Source of the DNA: an uncultured Flavobacteriaceae bacterium
GTDB taxonomy: Bacteria; Bacteroidota; Bacteroidia; Flavobacteriales; Flavobacteriaceae
NCBI GenBank assembly: GCA_947500575.1
Contig: CANMSI010000001.1
Coordinates: 434,001 to 498,000, forward strand
DNA length: 64,000 bases
Direction of reading: 5' to 3'
The notes beneath the pieces were generated by a model, which saw nothing but the letters and a program-made list of their open reading frames with translations, was not told the origin of the DNA and ran no database searches. Shown here piece by piece: positions 8,418-19,085 of this stretch. A program made the translations under genes and the position numbers. Each line of letters starts with the position of its first letter. The stretch's first letter is position 1.

Positions 8418-11400
8418 CTACATATTTCTTCTATACTGCCCGCCCACTTCAAAAAGTGCGTTTGTAATTTGTCCTAAAGAGCATACTTTTGTTACTTCCA
8501 TTAACTTTTCAAAAACATTTTGATTGCTAATTGCCGCTTTTTGTAGCTCGGCTAATTGTTTCGTTGCTATTTCTTTATTCCCCTTATGTAAATTCTCCAA
8601 AGTTTCTATTTGCGCTAATTTTTCTTCTTCCGTAGCTCTTATTACTTCTGCAGGAAGGATGGTAGGGGAACCCTTAGAACTTAAAAAAGTATTCACACCT
8701 ATAATTGGAAAATCTCCATTATGCTTTAAGGTTTCGTAATGCAAACTCTCTTCCTGGATTCGTGAACGTTGATACATGGTTTCCATTGCACCCAATACAC
8801 CTCCTCTTTCCGTAAGTCGGTCAAATTCTAGCAAAACTGCCTCCTCCACCAAATCCGTAAGCTCTTCTATGATAAAAGAACCTTGTAAAGGGTTTTCATT
8901 CTTAGCAAGTCCCAATTCTTTATTAATAATTAACTGGATTGCCATTGCTCTCCGTACAGACTCTTCCGTAGGAGTTGTAATTGCCTCATCATATGCATTG
9001 GTATGTAGAGAATTGCAATTATCATAAATGGCATACAAAGCCTGAAGCGTGGTTCTAATATCATTAAAGTCAATTTCCTGAGCATGCAAACTTCGTCCTG
9101 AGGTTTGAATATGATATTTGAGCATTTGTGCTCTTGGATCCGCTCCATATTTTTCCTTCATTGCTTTTGCCCAAATTTTACGAGCTACTCTTCCAATTAC
9201 TGCATATTCGGGATCAACCCCGTTGGAAAAGAAGAAAGAAAGATTAGGACCAAACTTATTGATATCCATTCCCCGACTTAAATAATACTCTACATAGGTA
9301 AAACCATTAGATAAGGTAAATGCAAGTTGGGTAAGCGGGTTTGCACCAGCTTCTGCGATATGATACCCAGAGATGGATACTGAATAAAAATTACGAATGC
9401 CTTCTTCAATAAAATGTGCTTGTACATCGCCCATAAGACGTAAGGCAAATTCCGTAGAGAAGATACAGGTATTCTGAGCCTGATCCTCTTTTAAAATATC
9501 GGCCTGCACTGTACCCCGCACTTGATGAAGTGTCTCTTTTTTAATTTGCGCATATACTTTGGCTGGTAGTACTTGATCTCCTGTAACTCCTAAGAGCATT
9601 AATCCCAATCCATCATTACCCTCAGGAAGGTCTCCTCTATAGGTAGGGCGTGCAACCCCTTTCTCTTTAAAGATTGCCTTTATTTTAGTGGTAACTTCTT
9701 TTTCTAATTTATTTTCAATGATATATTTCTCACAATTTTGATCTATTGCTGCATTCATAAAGAACCCCAATAACATGGGAGCCGGACCATTAATTGTCAT
9801 ACTTACAGAAGTCATAGGGTCGCTAAGGTTAAAACCCGAGTACAACTTTTTTGCATCATCTAAACAACATATAGACACCCCTGCGTTTCCAATTTTACCA
9901 TAAATATCTGGTCTATGTCCTGGGTCGTTTCCATAGAGCGTCACGGAATCAAAAGCGGTTGATAGACGCTTGGCTGGCATTCCAAGACTAACATAATGGA
10001 AACGTCTATTGGTACGTTCCGGGCCACCTTCTCCTGCAAACATTCTTGTTGGATCTTCGCCGGTTCTTTTAAACGGATATAAGCCAGCGGTATAAGGAAA
10101 TTCGCCAGGTACATTCTCTTGTAAACTCCATTTTAAAAGATCGCCCCACGCTTTGTATTTAGGCAATACTACCTTGGGAATTTGAGAATGAGATAAAGAG
10201 GTAGTATGGGTATCTATCTTAATCTCTTTCCCTCTAACTTTAAAGGTATAAACTGGATCTTTATACCGCTGTACTTTTTGTTTCCATTGTAAAATCACTT
10301 CCCAATTGTGAGGATCTAAGTTTAGTTTAATCCGATCAAATTGCGCTAGCAGCAGTTTTACAAAATCAATATGTTCTTCTTCAATATCTGAAGCAACGCT
10401 CATCCCGCTTTTATCCAGTTCTGGAGTTGCACCAAGAACAGATTCTACTGTTTTATATATTCCATATAATTGCTGGGCTACGGCTACCTGGGCATCCACT
10501 TTTGAATCGTAGGCCCGGTTATTCTCGGCTATTTCTGAAAGGTATCGAGTCCTAGCGGGAGGAATAACATAAATTTTTTCTGACATTTCATCAGAAATCT
10601 CAAAATTGGAATGCAAGTTTGCAGCTGCTTTCTCCACCAATGCATCCATCACCGCCCTGTACAATTTGTTCATTCCAGGGTCATTAAACTGAGAGGCAAT
10701 AGTCCCATATATCGGAAGCTTGTCTTGAGGCACATCCCACAGTTGATGATTTCGCATATATTGTTTTTTCACATCACGCAATGCATCTAAAGCTCCCCTT
10801 TTATCAAACTTATTAATTGCCACTAAATTGGCAAAATCCAGCATGTCTATCTTTTCCAATTGCGTAGCAGCTCCAAATTCAGGAGTCATTACATATAAAG
10901 AAACATCACTATGTTCAATAATCTCTGTGTCGGACTGTCCTATCCCAGAGGTTTCCAATATAATCAGATCAAAAGAGGCACTTTTCAACACCTCTATGGC
11001 TTCACTTACATATTTTGAAAGAGCCAAATTAGACTGCCGCGTTGCCAAGGAACGCATATAAACCCGTTCATTGTTAATTGCATTCATTCGAATTCGATCT
11101 CCCAGCAAAGCACCTCCTGTTTTCCTTTTAGAGGGATCTACAGAGACCAAACCAATTTTCTTCTCCGGAAAGTCTATTAAAAATCGTCTTACCAATTCAT
11201 CTACTAAGCTAGATTTCCCTGCCCCACCGGTACCAGTTATTCCTAAAACAGGGACCTTTGGAAGGTCTTTAGCTATTTCCGCAAAATGCTTTTCAAATTC
11301 ATCATGTCTATTTTCGGCAAGAGAGATTAAACGTGCTATGCTATTGGTACTTTTTTCTTCTAATGAACTGGCAAGTGATTTATTTTTTGGTAAACTCAAA

Positions 11401-11846
11401 GATGGTACAGGAAAATCGCTCTGCATCACCAAATCGTTTATCATTCCCTGTAACCCCATAGTTCTTCCATCATCAGGCGCATAAATTCTGGTAATTCCAT
11501 AATCCATTAGCACTTTAATTTCCGAAGGAAGAATTACACCACCCCCACCTCCAAAAATCTTTATATGTCCAGCACCCTTTTCTTGAAGAAGGTCATACAT
11601 ATATTTAAAATACTCATTATGCCCTCCTTGGTAGGATGTCATTGCAATTGCATTCGCATCTTCTTGGATAGCACAATTCACAACTTCTTCAACACTCCTA
11701 TCATGCCCTAAATGAATCACCTCTACCCCAGTAGACTGTATAATACGGCGCATGATGTTTATAGCCGCATCATGCCCATCAAACAAGGAAGCAGCGGTTA
11801 CGATTCGGACTTTATTTTTGGGTTGATAGGGTGGTATTTGTTTCAT
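8418..11846 (-). CDS. icmF: Fused B12-dependent acyl-CoA mutase with G-protein chaperone (IcmF type)
   Basis: The 1142-residue protein combines three modules. A cobalamin-binding domain at residues 12-145 has DGHDAA at 23-28 in place of the usual DxHxxG. A MeaB-like GTPase chaperone domain has its P-loop GTGGAGKS at 205-212 and [10 protein letters not shown] as the NKxD box. A C-terminal mutase TIM barrel has [20 protein letters not shown] and [19 protein letters not shown]. This order is that of IcmF, which rearranges isobutyryl-CoA/n-butyryl-CoA (and sometimes pivalyl- or isovaleryl-CoA) with its own built-in repair GTPase, rather than of methylmalonyl-CoA mutase, which has the B12 domain at the C-terminus. 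It stands alone; no cobalamin riboswitch was recognised upstream. Confidence 0.92.
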   Translation of the reverse strand: MKQIPPYQPKNKVRIVTAASLFDGHDAAINIMRRIIQSTGVEVIHLGHDRSVEEVVNCAIQEDANAIAMTSYQGGHNEYFKYMYDLLQEKGAGHIKIFGGGGGVILPSEIKVLMDYGITRIYAPDDGRTMGLQGMINDLVMQSDFPVPSLSLPKNKSLASSLEEKSTNSIARLISLAENRHDEFEKHFAEIAKDLPKVPVLGITGTGGAGKSSLVDELVRRFLIDFPEKKIGLVSVDPSKRKTGGALLGDRIRMNAINNERVYMRSLATRQSNLALSKYVSEAIEVLKSASFDLIILETSGIGQSDTEIIEHSDVSLYVMTPEFGAATQLEKIDMLDFANLVAINKFDKRGALDALRDVKKQYMRNHQLWDVPQDKLPIYGTIASQFNDPGMNKLYRAVMDALVEKAAANLHSNFEISDEMSEKIYVIPPARTRYLSEIAENNRAYDSKVDAQVAVAQQLYGIYKTVESVLGATPELDKSGMSVASDIEEEHIDFVKLLLAQFDRIKLNLDPHNWEVILQWKQKVQRYKDPVYTFKVRGKEIKIDTHTTSLSHSQIPKVVLPKYKAWGDLLKWSLQENVPGEFPYTAGLYPFKRTGEDPTRMFAGEGGPERTNRRFHYVSLGMPAKRLSTAFDSVTLYGNDPGHRPDIYGKIGNAGVSICCLDDAKKLYSGFNLSDPMTSVSMTINGPAPMLLGFFMNAAIDQNCEKYIIENKLEKEVTTKIKAIFKEKGVARPTYRGDLPEGNDGLGLMLLGVTGDQVLPAKVYAQIKKETLHQVRGTVQADILKEDQAQNTCIFSTEFALRLMGDVQAHFIEEGIRNFYSVSISGYHIAEAGANPLTQLAFTLSNGFTYVEYYLSRGMDINKFGPNLSFFFSNGVDPEYAVIGRVARKIWAKAMKEKYGADPRAQMLKYHIQTSGRSLHAQEIDFNDIRTTLQALYAIYDNCNSLHTNAYDEAITTPTEESVRRAMAIQLIINKELGLAKNENPLQGSFIIEELTDLVEEAVLLEFDRLTERGGVLGAMETMYQRSRIQEESLHYETLKHNGDFPIIGVNTFLSSKGSPTILPAEVIRATEEEKLAQIETLENLHKGNKEIATKQLAELQKAAISNQNVFEKLMEVTKVCSLGQITNALFEVGGQYRRNM

Positions 11847-12149
11847 CGTTAAAAAAGCAACATTTTTGAGGGTGCAATTTACGAAAAATGCAAAGAAAAT
11901 TAGATTATTATCATAATTTTACAAAAACACCCTCCCAATAATCCCTGTAATTCTTAATACTCTAATTTTACACCGACAATAGAATTTTTTTGATCCCTAT
12001 AATTTTCTTTAGTTTGCATACAACTTGGTTGATATTTGCGATCTTATTTATTCATTAAGATAGACAGACTCAAGGTGTCTAGCATCACTTTTTTATCAGA
12101 TAGTTTTAATAATTAATACTAACTTTAGTGCTCACCTAAATCAAAATAC
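11847..12149. other. Divergent intergenic region, icmF / DUF4197 gene
   Basis: These 303 bases hold no convincing ORF. On the + strand a near-match to a Bacteroidota promoter is present: TTTG around 12012-12015 and GATATTTG around 12031-12038, about 110 bases before the lipoprotein start. No riboswitch fold or strong hairpin was recognised. Confidence 0.4.
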
Positions 12150-12854
12150 ATGAAACGCTTTATTCTTATCTTTTTAATACTTCAATGTTTCTCATGTGGA
12201 GAATTACAACAAGTAGTTAATCAACTTCCTCAGGGCTCCTCAGGCATAGGAAATGCAGAAATTGCCGATGGCTTAAAAGAAGCACTCAAGCTTGGAATTG
12301 ATAGGCAGGTAACTACGTTGACTCAAAAAGACGGTTTTTTTAAAAATGAACTTGTTAAAATTCTATTACCACCAGAATTGCAAAAGGTAGACAAAACTTT
12401 GCGGGATATTGGTTTGGGAAATTTAGCAGATGAAGGCCTGCGAGTATTGAACAGAGCTGCAGAGGATGCTGTGGGTGAAGCCACTCCCATTTTTATCAAT
12501 GCAGTAAAAGGTATTAGTTTTAATGATGCAAAAAACATCCTATTAGGAGCAGATAACGCGGCTACCTCCTATTTAACTAATACCACGGAAACTCCTTTAT
12601 ACGATGCATTTAATCCCATCATTAAGACTTCTTTTGAAAAAGTAGGCGCTGATAAAATATGGAGTAATCTCATTACTAAATACAATAACCTCCCTTTAAC
12701 CGCTAATGTAAATCCCGATTTAACCGATTATGTTACTCAAGAAGCTTTAAAAGGAGTATATACCATGATTGCTGTTGAAGAAAAAGCCATTAGAACCAAA
12801 GTTTCTTCTAGAACTACCAATACACTCAGAAAAATATTTGCATTACAAGACTAA
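12150..12854 (+). CDS. DUF4197 lipoprotein
   Basis: A 234-residue lipoprotein: MKRFILIFLILQCFSCG gives a short signal with the acylated Cys at 16. The rest matches the DUF4197 pattern: GLKEALKLGIDRQV near the start, LPPELQKVDKTLRDIGLG, then AAEDAVGEATPIFINAVKGI with SFNDAKNILLGADNAATSYL after it, and VTQEALKGVYTMIAVEEKAI at the end. The family is widespread in Bacteroidota and Proteobacteria and its biochemical role is not known. The sugar kinase gene starts only 7 bases after its stop, so the two are probably co-transcribed. Confidence 0.9.
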   Translation: MKRFILIFLILQCFSCGELQQVVNQLPQGSSGIGNAEIADGLKEALKLGIDRQVTTLTQKDGFFKNELVKILLPPELQKVDKTLRDIGLGNLADEGLRVLNRAAEDAVGEATPIFINAVKGISFNDAKNILLGADNAATSYLTNTTETPLYDAFNPIIKTSFEKVGADKIWSNLITKYNNLPLTANVNPDLTDYVTQEALKGVYTMIAVEEKAIRTKVSSRTTNTLRKIFALQD

Positions 12855-12861
12855 TACCGAA

Positions 12862-13833
12862 ATGATTAAGATTGCTGTTTTAGGACCTATTCCCAGAGAT
12901 ACGATTATAACGCATCAAGATGAAATAATTCAAAAGTATGGATGTGTAACACATCCCACCATTGCTTTGGCAAAGTTACTTGGGAATGAAGGAGAAGTTA
13001 TACCAGTATCTGCCATTCACAAAAAGGATGAATCTGACATTCTTGAGTTATTTAAACCATATCCTAATATACATACGGATTTTGTATGCAGTAAACATGA
13101 CAAAGGAACGGTCATTGAATTACGATTTATCGATCAAAATAATAGAATTGAAAAGCAAACTGCATGTATGCGCCCCATAGTGCCAGATGATCTCCTTGCC
13201 TTGGAAAATATAGATGCGTATATTTTTGTTCCCATCACAGATTTTGAGATTTCCTTAAGCACCTTGAAATACATAAAAAAGGAGAAAAAAGGGATGATTA
13301 TTTTTGACGCACATGGCCCAACGACATGTATGAGCATAATGGGTGATCGGTACAGAAAGTTTTGGGTAGATATGGACGAGTGGCTACCGCACATTGATAT
13401 TCTTAAAATGAACCTTGAGGAATCGCAAGCATGTTGGTTCAAAAATGAATATGAAGCTGCTGAAATGAGTCACTACAATGAAGAAAAAACAGATCACTTA
13501 GATGAAATGGGTGCTTATATACTGGAACAGGGAGTTTCATATTTCTATGTAACTCTAGATTCTAGAGGTTGTGTTGTATACTATAAGGAGAACCATACTA
13601 TTAAAAAAGAATTTATCGAGTCCATCTTAATGACAGATGTAATCGACACCACTGGCTGTGGAGATTCTTTTGCGGGAGGATTGGCGTATGGTTTTTCCAT
13701 TTACGGAGACGCTATTAAAGCGGCACAATACGCCAATGCGTTAGGAGCTTTGCGCACCCAAGGTAAAACCTTTGATGTATTTAAGGACAAGGTCGCAACT
13801 AACAAGCTTATTGATCTTCACTACAAAGCATAG
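12862..13833 (+). CDS. PfkB family carbohydrate kinase
   Basis: The frame opens earlier (12769) inside the lipoprotein gene, but the first ATG beyond it, at 12862, gives the natural start MIKIAVLGPIPRDTI and a 323-residue protein. The C-terminal PfkB signature DTTGCGDSFAGGLAYGF, with the catalytic Asp in GxGD form, is clear, as is an IFDAHGP strand. PfkB kinases phosphorylate sugars or nucleosides with ATP. An unusual point is the absence of an obvious N-terminal GGN substrate motif and the presence of a large insertion around residues 165-205. The substrate cannot be named. Confidence 0.85.
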   Translation: MIKIAVLGPIPRDTIITHQDEIIQKYGCVTHPTIALAKLLGNEGEVIPVSAIHKKDESDILELFKPYPNIHTDFVCSKHDKGTVIELRFIDQNNRIEKQTACMRPIVPDDLLALENIDAYIFVPITDFEISLSTLKYIKKEKKGMIIFDAHGPTTCMSIMGDRYRKFWVDMDEWLPHIDILKMNLEESQACWFKNEYEAAEMSHYNEEKTDHLDEMGAYILEQGVSYFYVTLDSRGCVVYYKENHTIKKEFIESILMTDVIDTTGCGDSFAGGLAYGFSIYGDAIKAAQYANALGALRTQGKTFDVFKDKVATNKLIDLHYKA

Positions 13834-14299
13834 TTCTTTTATTTATGCTCTTACCATTTAATGAGCCTTTCGAAACTAAAATTTAATACTAAAATTCCTG
13901 TTAAATAGCACAATAAAGTTATTTGATCTTCGTTATTTTGATATAAAGAAAATATTACAAATTCCTAAAGTTGAGATAAACTAAAAGCTATTTTTCTTTC
14001 GGAATTTTGAACAGTATTCTATTTGAATATTAATTTTTGAGTTAGTTAGTTAAAGAACCGGTGGGAGCACTGGTTCTTTTGTTTTTACGCACTTCCCACT
14101 ACTTATTTCCCTTTATTTGAGACGAACATAATCCGCTGTTTATGTATGTAAGAAGCTAGTTAAGAAGAAATTCTGGTAAATTGAAGAGCCATAAAAAAAG
14201 GTAAACTATTATCGGGACTTACTTTATTTAAGAATTTATTAACAATTCCTTTTCAATTAATACCTAACTTGAAACTAGCTAATTCATCAATCAATCAAA
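13834..14299. other. 466-base intergenic region before the 7TM-AraC gene
   Basis: No ORF is supported here. It is AT-rich and contains one strong terminator-like hairpin (14052-14079) roughly midway, too far from the kinase stop (219 bases) to be its ordinary terminator. A near-match to a -7 box, TAATTTTTG, lies at about 14031-14039 just upstream of the hairpin, so a very short RNA could arise here. Confidence 0.35.
14052..14086 (+). terminator. Strong hairpin plus T-run
   Basis: AAAGAACCGGTG (14052-14063) pairs with CACTGGTTCTTT (14068-14079) over 12 bp with one G-U pair and a GGAG loop, and TGTTTTT follows. This has the form of an intrinsic terminator. The gene it serves is not evident. 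Confidence 0.7.
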
Positions 14300-15820
14300 A
14301 TGAGACGTTTAACAATAATTTCTTTATTGTTCTTGTTGGTTCATGGATTCTGCAACGCTTTTATTGTTCAAAATGCAACAGCAGAAAATTCAAACAAATT
14401 TTCTGATAACACACATCTCGCTATAGCCAAAGCAGATACGTTATACCGTATGCAACAGTATGCCGAGGCCCTACAATTGTATCAATCGGTCTTACAGCAA
14501 AACAACCTAGAATCTCCCCCAGTTCTAAAAAAAGTAGCTTTAAGCTATGCTGCTCAGAACAATGCAATTAAGTCTGTAGAATACATTGAAGCCTATCTTC
14601 TCAAGGAATTTAATACAGATTTCCTTGCAGACGACGGATTTTCCACTATCAATTCATCCAAAGAATTTATTGCGGTTGTAGCTAAATACACACCAAAATT
14701 TACCACATGGAATTTTTTATATCTCTATGTAGCTTTAATAGGATTTTACATTACGCTGACCATAAATTTTAGTAAAAAAATTGATAAAACAGCTCGTATT
14801 CTTATTAGTAGTTTTGTATTCATTCATTCTTTCTTTATACTCCATATTTGTTTGAATCTGGCAAACTATCATTACGAATATCCGCATACTTATTTAATGT
14901 CTACGTCCTTTTCATTTTTATATGGACCCCTTCTCTATTTCTACTTTAAGCGAATAACTGAACAATACACTTTTAAAATAAGAGATCTTTTACACCTTAT
15001 TCCAACGGTATTATTCCTTATCTATATGATACCTATTTATAGTATGTCTGCTTCAGACAAATTGGATTTAATGTTAGGTAGAATATCCAAGGGATATCAG
15101 TCACAAGATTCTGAATATGTTGCATTGTTAGTTGTACTTAAACTAGCATCACTGATCATCTATGGTTATTTTGTTGGAAAACTATATATAAAAGGAAAAC
15201 AGCGTACAGAACTGAAAAAAGCGGATAAATTCTGGCAACGAAACGTATATAGCATTCATATACTCTATGTAATTTCTTATGCTATTTATGGTGTACTTAT
15301 CAGTAATCATATGAAATCTGGTTTCTTCTACCATTCACAATTAGCAGTTATGTCTTTTATGGTATTATATATTGGACATACGGCCACTGTGCGCCCTAGA
15401 GTATTTCAGGGTATTTTTTCGTGGGATGCAAAAACACTGTTCAAATACAAAAAATCAGGCCTTACCCAGAGTTTATCTGTAGAGTTAAAGGAAAGCCTTA
15501 TCAACCTATTTGACCATACAAAAATCTATAAAGAAAATAATATAAGTCTGGAATTGCTTGCCGAAAAATTGGGAACCACCAGACATAATGCTTCACAAGT
15601 AATTAATGAACATTTTCAAATGGGCTTTCACGATCTAATTAATAAATATCGGATTGATGAAGCCAAGAAAATAATGGCCAGTGATTACCAAAAGAATCTA
15701 AACATTATAGATATTGCTTATGAAGTTGGTTACAATAATAAGGTAACTTTCAACAAAGCATTTAAAAAAGATACCCAGCTTACTCCTAGCCAGTATCAAC
15801 GCATTGCAATCCATGCATAA
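14300..15820 (+). CDS. 7TM-type membrane AraC-family regulator next to SusC/SusD
   Basis: The 506-residue protein starts with a signal-like segment. A periplasmic helical/TPR-like part follows (about 25-130, e.g. ADTLYRMQQYAEALQLYQSV), then seven to eight membrane helices (about 135-365) and a C-terminal AraC HTH (about 405-506). The HTH part is LLAEKLGTTRHNASQVINEH and IIDIAYEVGYNNKVTFNKAF, ending in TPSQYQR. It lies immediately before the susC promoter, 76 bases from the likely -7 element. The tandem GTAAAC repeats there are the obvious candidate binding sites; that link is inference. Confidence 0.85.
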   Translation: MRRLTIISLLFLLVHGFCNAFIVQNATAENSNKFSDNTHLAIAKADTLYRMQQYAEALQLYQSVLQQNNLESPPVLKKVALSYAAQNNAIKSVEYIEAYLLKEFNTDFLADDGFSTINSSKEFIAVVAKYTPKFTTWNFLYLYVALIGFYITLTINFSKKIDKTARILISSFVFIHSFFILHICLNLANYHYEYPHTYLMSTSFSFLYGPLLYFYFKRITEQYTFKIRDLLHLIPTVLFLIYMIPIYSMSASDKLDLMLGRISKGYQSQDSEYVALLVVLKLASLIIYGYFVGKLYIKGKQRTELKKADKFWQRNVYSIHILYVISYAIYGVLISNHMKSGFFYHSQLAVMSFMVLYIGHTATVRPRVFQGIFSWDAKTLFKYKKSGLTQSLSVELKESLINLFDHTKIYKENNISLELLAEKLGTTRHNASQVINEHFQMGFHDLINKYRIDEAKKIMASDYQKNLNIIDIAYEVGYNNKVTFNKAFKKDTQLTPSQYQRIAIHA

Positions 15821-15833
15821 CCGTAAAAAAAGC

Positions 15834-15903
15834 GTAAACATTCATCGGATAAGTAAACGTTTATAAGTATTTCCCATAAATAATAGCAGAGCCCTTTACT
15901 TTG
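15834..15903 (+). promoter_or_regulatory. susC promoter with tandem operator-like repeats
   Basis: GTAAACATTCAT (15834-15845) and GTAAACGTTTAT (15853-15864) are direct repeats with a 19-base period. Exactly 33 bases after the second repeat begins TACTTTG (15897-15903), a close variant of the Bacteroidota -7 box. The same elements with the same spacing recur at 21316-21385, which argues for function. An activator placed just upstream of the -33 region would fit. Confidence 0.65.
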
Positions 15904-15921
15904 ACTTTAGTAACTAACGTA

Positions 15922-16030
15922 ATGTAAAGCAGCTCTGAGCATTTACTTCTTAAGAACAATATTTCATTCTCATTTTCTTAAAGTATTTATTTGAATTAGT
16001 CATCCAAATAGTCAGAGCTGCCCTTTACAT
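15922..16030 (+). ncRNA. Structured 5' leader of susC (copy 1)
   Basis: ATGTAAAGCAGCTCTGA (15922-15938) is complementary to TCAGAGCTGCCCTTTACAT (16012-16030), 17 bp with a two-base bulge, and encloses about 73 bases. Inside it CTTAAGAA (about 15949-15956) can pair with TTCTTAAAG (about 15976-15984). The element sits in the probable 5' untranslated region, ending 24 bases before the SusC ATG. A second copy at 21399-21507 retains both helices through different bases. It may be a cis-regulatory RNA; no known family was recognised. Confidence 0.6.
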
Positions 16031-16054
16031 TTTCTAATTAAAACTAATAGAAAC

Positions 16055-19000
16055 ATGAAAAAAAAATGTAATTGGTTGTGTATGCTATTCCTATTTGGAA
16101 TCTCGCTGGCGTACGCGCAAGAAAAAACAATTTCCGGAACGGTCACAGATCAAAATGATGTTCCCTTACCAGGAGTAAACATTTTAGTAAAAGGAACCAC
16201 TACTGGAACACAATCCGATTTTGATGGGAAGTACTCAATCCAGGCAAGTGAAGGCCAAACCTTGGTCTTTTCCTATTTAGGACAACAAACAGTAGAAAGT
16301 GTTGTGGGTGCATCAAGCACATTAAATGTTAAAATGCAAGACGATGCCCAAGCCTTAGAGGAAGTAGTTGTTATCGGATATGGAAATCAGGAAGAGAAAA
16401 AGATTATTCAGAATGTGGGTATTGTAAAGGAAGAAGCGATTGAAAATTTACAGGTAGTTTCTGCCGATCAGCTTTTACAAGGACAAACCGCGGGTACTCA
16501 AATCGTAAATGCTTCTGGGGTTCTTGGTTCTGCTGCCGTAATTAGAGTAAGAGGTGTAAACTCTATTAACTCTGGTAGTCAACCATTAATTGTAATTGAT
16601 GGTGTTCCTATTACAGATACAGACAACACCTTAGCAAGAGGTGGTAACACCGGTATTAATCCGCTATCATTTGTAAACCCAAATGATATAGCTTCATTAA
16701 CGGTTTTGAAAGATGCTGGTGCAACTTCTATTTATGGATCTAGAGGTGCTAATGGTGTTATTTTAATTACTACTAAAAAAGGAAGAAGAAATTCTAAAAC
16801 AACTTTTAGCCTTGATATTAACACACAATTTTCACAATCTACCGATGTACCAGATATCTTAACAGCTGACGAGTTCAGACAATTTAAGTCGGACGTAGCC
16901 ACGATTCAGAATGGCACTCCTACGTCTCCAGAAGATTTAGGCCTTGGAGCTATAGGCTCTGGAGGTACAGATTGGCTTGGTGGTGTACAGCGAACAGGAA
17001 TCTCTCAAAGCTACAACCTTGGTGTTCGTGGAGGTGGAGAAAAAACATCTTTCTTCTTTGGATTGGATTACCAAGACACAGAAGGTTTTATCATTGGAAA
17101 CGACCTAGAACGTGCAGGAGCTAGAATCAATATCGATACAGATGTTACAGATTGGTTAAAAGCTGGTATGAATCTGGGGATAACCAATCAGCGTTTAAAT
17201 CGTGTAGGAGTAGAAAACAACATTAATGCTCCCTTCACTACTGCCTTTTTACAGAGTCCTGTAGTTCGTGCTTTCGATGATGATGGAAACTTTTTACAAT
17301 CAGGTTCTTTCATCCCAAATATTTTTGCAAGAGTTGCATTGAACTCAGACGAATTAAAAACGTTTAGAGTTATTGGAAATGCATTCACTGAGGTATCGCC
17401 TTTTGATGGGTTTACCTGGCGTTCAGAATTTGGTTTGGATAAATTAACCATTGAGGAGACTTTGAGAAATGCCGATTTTAATACACCAGGAGGGTCTGCA
17501 CAACAAATTTACATTGCGGAAGATCGCTGGTTAACCAACCAGACACTTTCCTATAGCAGCCTTATAGGAGAAGATCATAACTTAACCGTATTAGCAGGTT
17601 TAAACTATGAAGAAACTCTAAGAACACGTTTAAATGTGTCTTCTACTGGATTCTTAACGGATGATCTAAGGAACTTAGGTTCCGGATCTACTCCTACTGT
17701 TTTAAATGGGGATCGTTTTCCTTCTCGTCTGTTCGGATTATTCTCTAGATTGACCTATGATTACAAAGGAAAATACTTAGTAGAAGGATCTATTAGACGT
17801 GATGGTTCTTCCCGCTTTGGAGCTAACAACCGTTTTGGTACATTCTGGTCGGCTGCGGGTGGATGGATTCTTTCAGAAGAATCATTTATTCAAGATTTAA
17901 ATTTCTTTGATTATTTATCTGTTAGAGCCAGTATTGGTACTGTGGGTAATGATCGTTTAGGAACTTTCCCATCTTTAGGATTATTTAATGCGGGGGCCGT
18001 AGCAGATTACAACGGAGAGTCTGGTGTAATTCCAAACCAGCCCGAAAATCCAGATTTAAAATGGGAAGAAAGTGAGACTTTAGATATTGGTATTAAATCC
18101 ACTTTCTTAAACGGACGTATTAATTTCAATGCATCCTATTTTAAGAAAACCACTAGCGATCTTCTTTTAAATCAGGTATTACCTCCTCAAACTGGATTTG
18201 CTTCTATAAGCAGAAACATTGGAGAAATGGAGAATAAAGGTTGGGAATTTGAATTAAGCACTATTAATGTATTGACTGACAATTTTGAGTGGCGTACCAA
18301 CTTTAACCTTACTACAATAGAAAACACCGTACTTCAGTTAAACGAAGATGCTGCTACAGATGCACAAGGCAGAAGAATTATTGATGGAGGTATACAGAGA
18401 GCTATTGAAGGAGAACCTTTGAATAACTTCTTTCTAATTCGCTATGTTGGGATTAATTCTCAAACTGGAGATGCAGAATGGTTAGATGTAGACGGAAACA
18501 TCACCAACAACCCTAGTAGTGCAGACAGAGTGGTTACTGGAAGTCCACTTCCCGATTTTTCAGGTGGTATGACCAATACGTTTAAGTACAAAGACTTTGA
18601 TTTATCCGTTTTGATGAATTACTCAGTTGGAAACGATATTGTAATTGACGGATTGCGTTTTGCAGATGGAAACGATGCTATTGGGGGTATTGTAAACATA
18701 AGAAGGCAAAACTTAAACTTTTGGAGACAAGCTGGAGACAATGCTTTTTTGCCTAGTCCAGCCAGTTCAACATTCAATGCCTTTAACCAACGTTCTACAC
18801 AACAGCAATTAGATGCTTCTTACTTGCGTATTAAGAACGTAACTCTTGGGTATAACTTACCTCAAAAGGCACTAGACCGTCTTGGAGGGGTTCTTACAGG
18901 CTTACGTTTCTATGCAACCGCTACCAATCTTTTCACTATTAAAGGATCTGATTTAGATGGTATTGATCCAGAAGTAACGGATGATGTTGATCCAAGATTT

Positions 19001-19069
19001 CAAGGAGAATCTTTCTTTACAGCTCCACAAGCAAAATCCTATTTATTTGGGGCTAGACTAACATTTTAA
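16055..19069 (+). CDS. SusC/RagA family TonB-linked outer-membrane protein
   Basis: A 1004-residue TonB-dependent transporter of the SusC class. After a signal peptide ending YAQ/E comes a carboxypeptidase-regulatory-like domain (ISGTVTDQNDVPLPGVNILV, KGTTTGTQSDFDGKYSI). The EEVVVIGYG TonB-interacting stretch and a plug domain follow (IRVRGVNSINSGSQPLIVID, GATSIYGSRGANGVILITTK), then a 22-strand barrel ending in LFGARLTF with terminal Phe. It imports glycan or peptide substrates together with the SusD lipoprotein that starts 16 bases downstream. No glycoside hydrolase lies within the operon, so the substrate is not indicated. Confidence 0.96.
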   Translation: MKKKCNWLCMLFLFGISLAYAQEKTISGTVTDQNDVPLPGVNILVKGTTTGTQSDFDGKYSIQASEGQTLVFSYLGQQTVESVVGASSTLNVKMQDDAQALEEVVVIGYGNQEEKKIIQNVGIVKEEAIENLQVVSADQLLQGQTAGTQIVNASGVLGSAAVIRVRGVNSINSGSQPLIVIDGVPITDTDNTLARGGNTGINPLSFVNPNDIASLTVLKDAGATSIYGSRGANGVILITTKKGRRNSKTTFSLDINTQFSQSTDVPDILTADEFRQFKSDVATIQNGTPTSPEDLGLGAIGSGGTDWLGGVQRTGISQSYNLGVRGGGEKTSFFFGLDYQDTEGFIIGNDLERAGARINIDTDVTDWLKAGMNLGITNQRLNRVGVENNINAPFTTAFLQSPVVRAFDDDGNFLQSGSFIPNIFARVALNSDELKTFRVIGNAFTEVSPFDGFTWRSEFGLDKLTIEETLRNADFNTPGGSAQQIYIAEDRWLTNQTLSYSSLIGEDHNLTVLAGLNYEETLRTRLNVSSTGFLTDDLRNLGSGSTPTVLNGDRFPSRLFGLFSRLTYDYKGKYLVEGSIRRDGSSRFGANNRFGTFWSAAGGWILSEESFIQDLNFFDYLSVRASIGTVGNDRLGTFPSLGLFNAGAVADYNGESGVIPNQPENPDLKWEESETLDIGIKSTFLNGRINFNASYFKKTTSDLLLNQVLPPQTGFASISRNIGEMENKGWEFELSTINVLTDNFEWRTNFNLTTIENTVLQLNEDAATDAQGRRIIDGGIQRAIEGEPLNNFFLIRYVGINSQTGDAEWLDVDGNITNNPSSADRVVTGSPLPDFSGGMTNTFKYKDFDLSVLMNYSVGNDIVIDGLRFADGNDAIGGIVNIRRQNLNFWRQAGDNAFLPSPASSTFNAFNQRSTQQQLDASYLRIKNVTLGYNLPQKALDRLGGVLTGLRFYATATNLFTIKGSDLDGIDPEVTDDVDPRFQGESFFTAPQAKSYLFGARLTF

Positions 19070-19085
19070 TTCAAAATATATAATA

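Noticed and set aside
11847-12149. Cobalamin riboswitch before icmF
   Set aside because: No conserved B12-box or suitable fold is seen in the leader.
12769-12861. N-terminal extension of the PfkB kinase inside the DUF4197 gene
   Set aside because: The extra 31 residues are the out-of-frame lipoprotein coding sequence; the ATG at 12862 gives the natural start.
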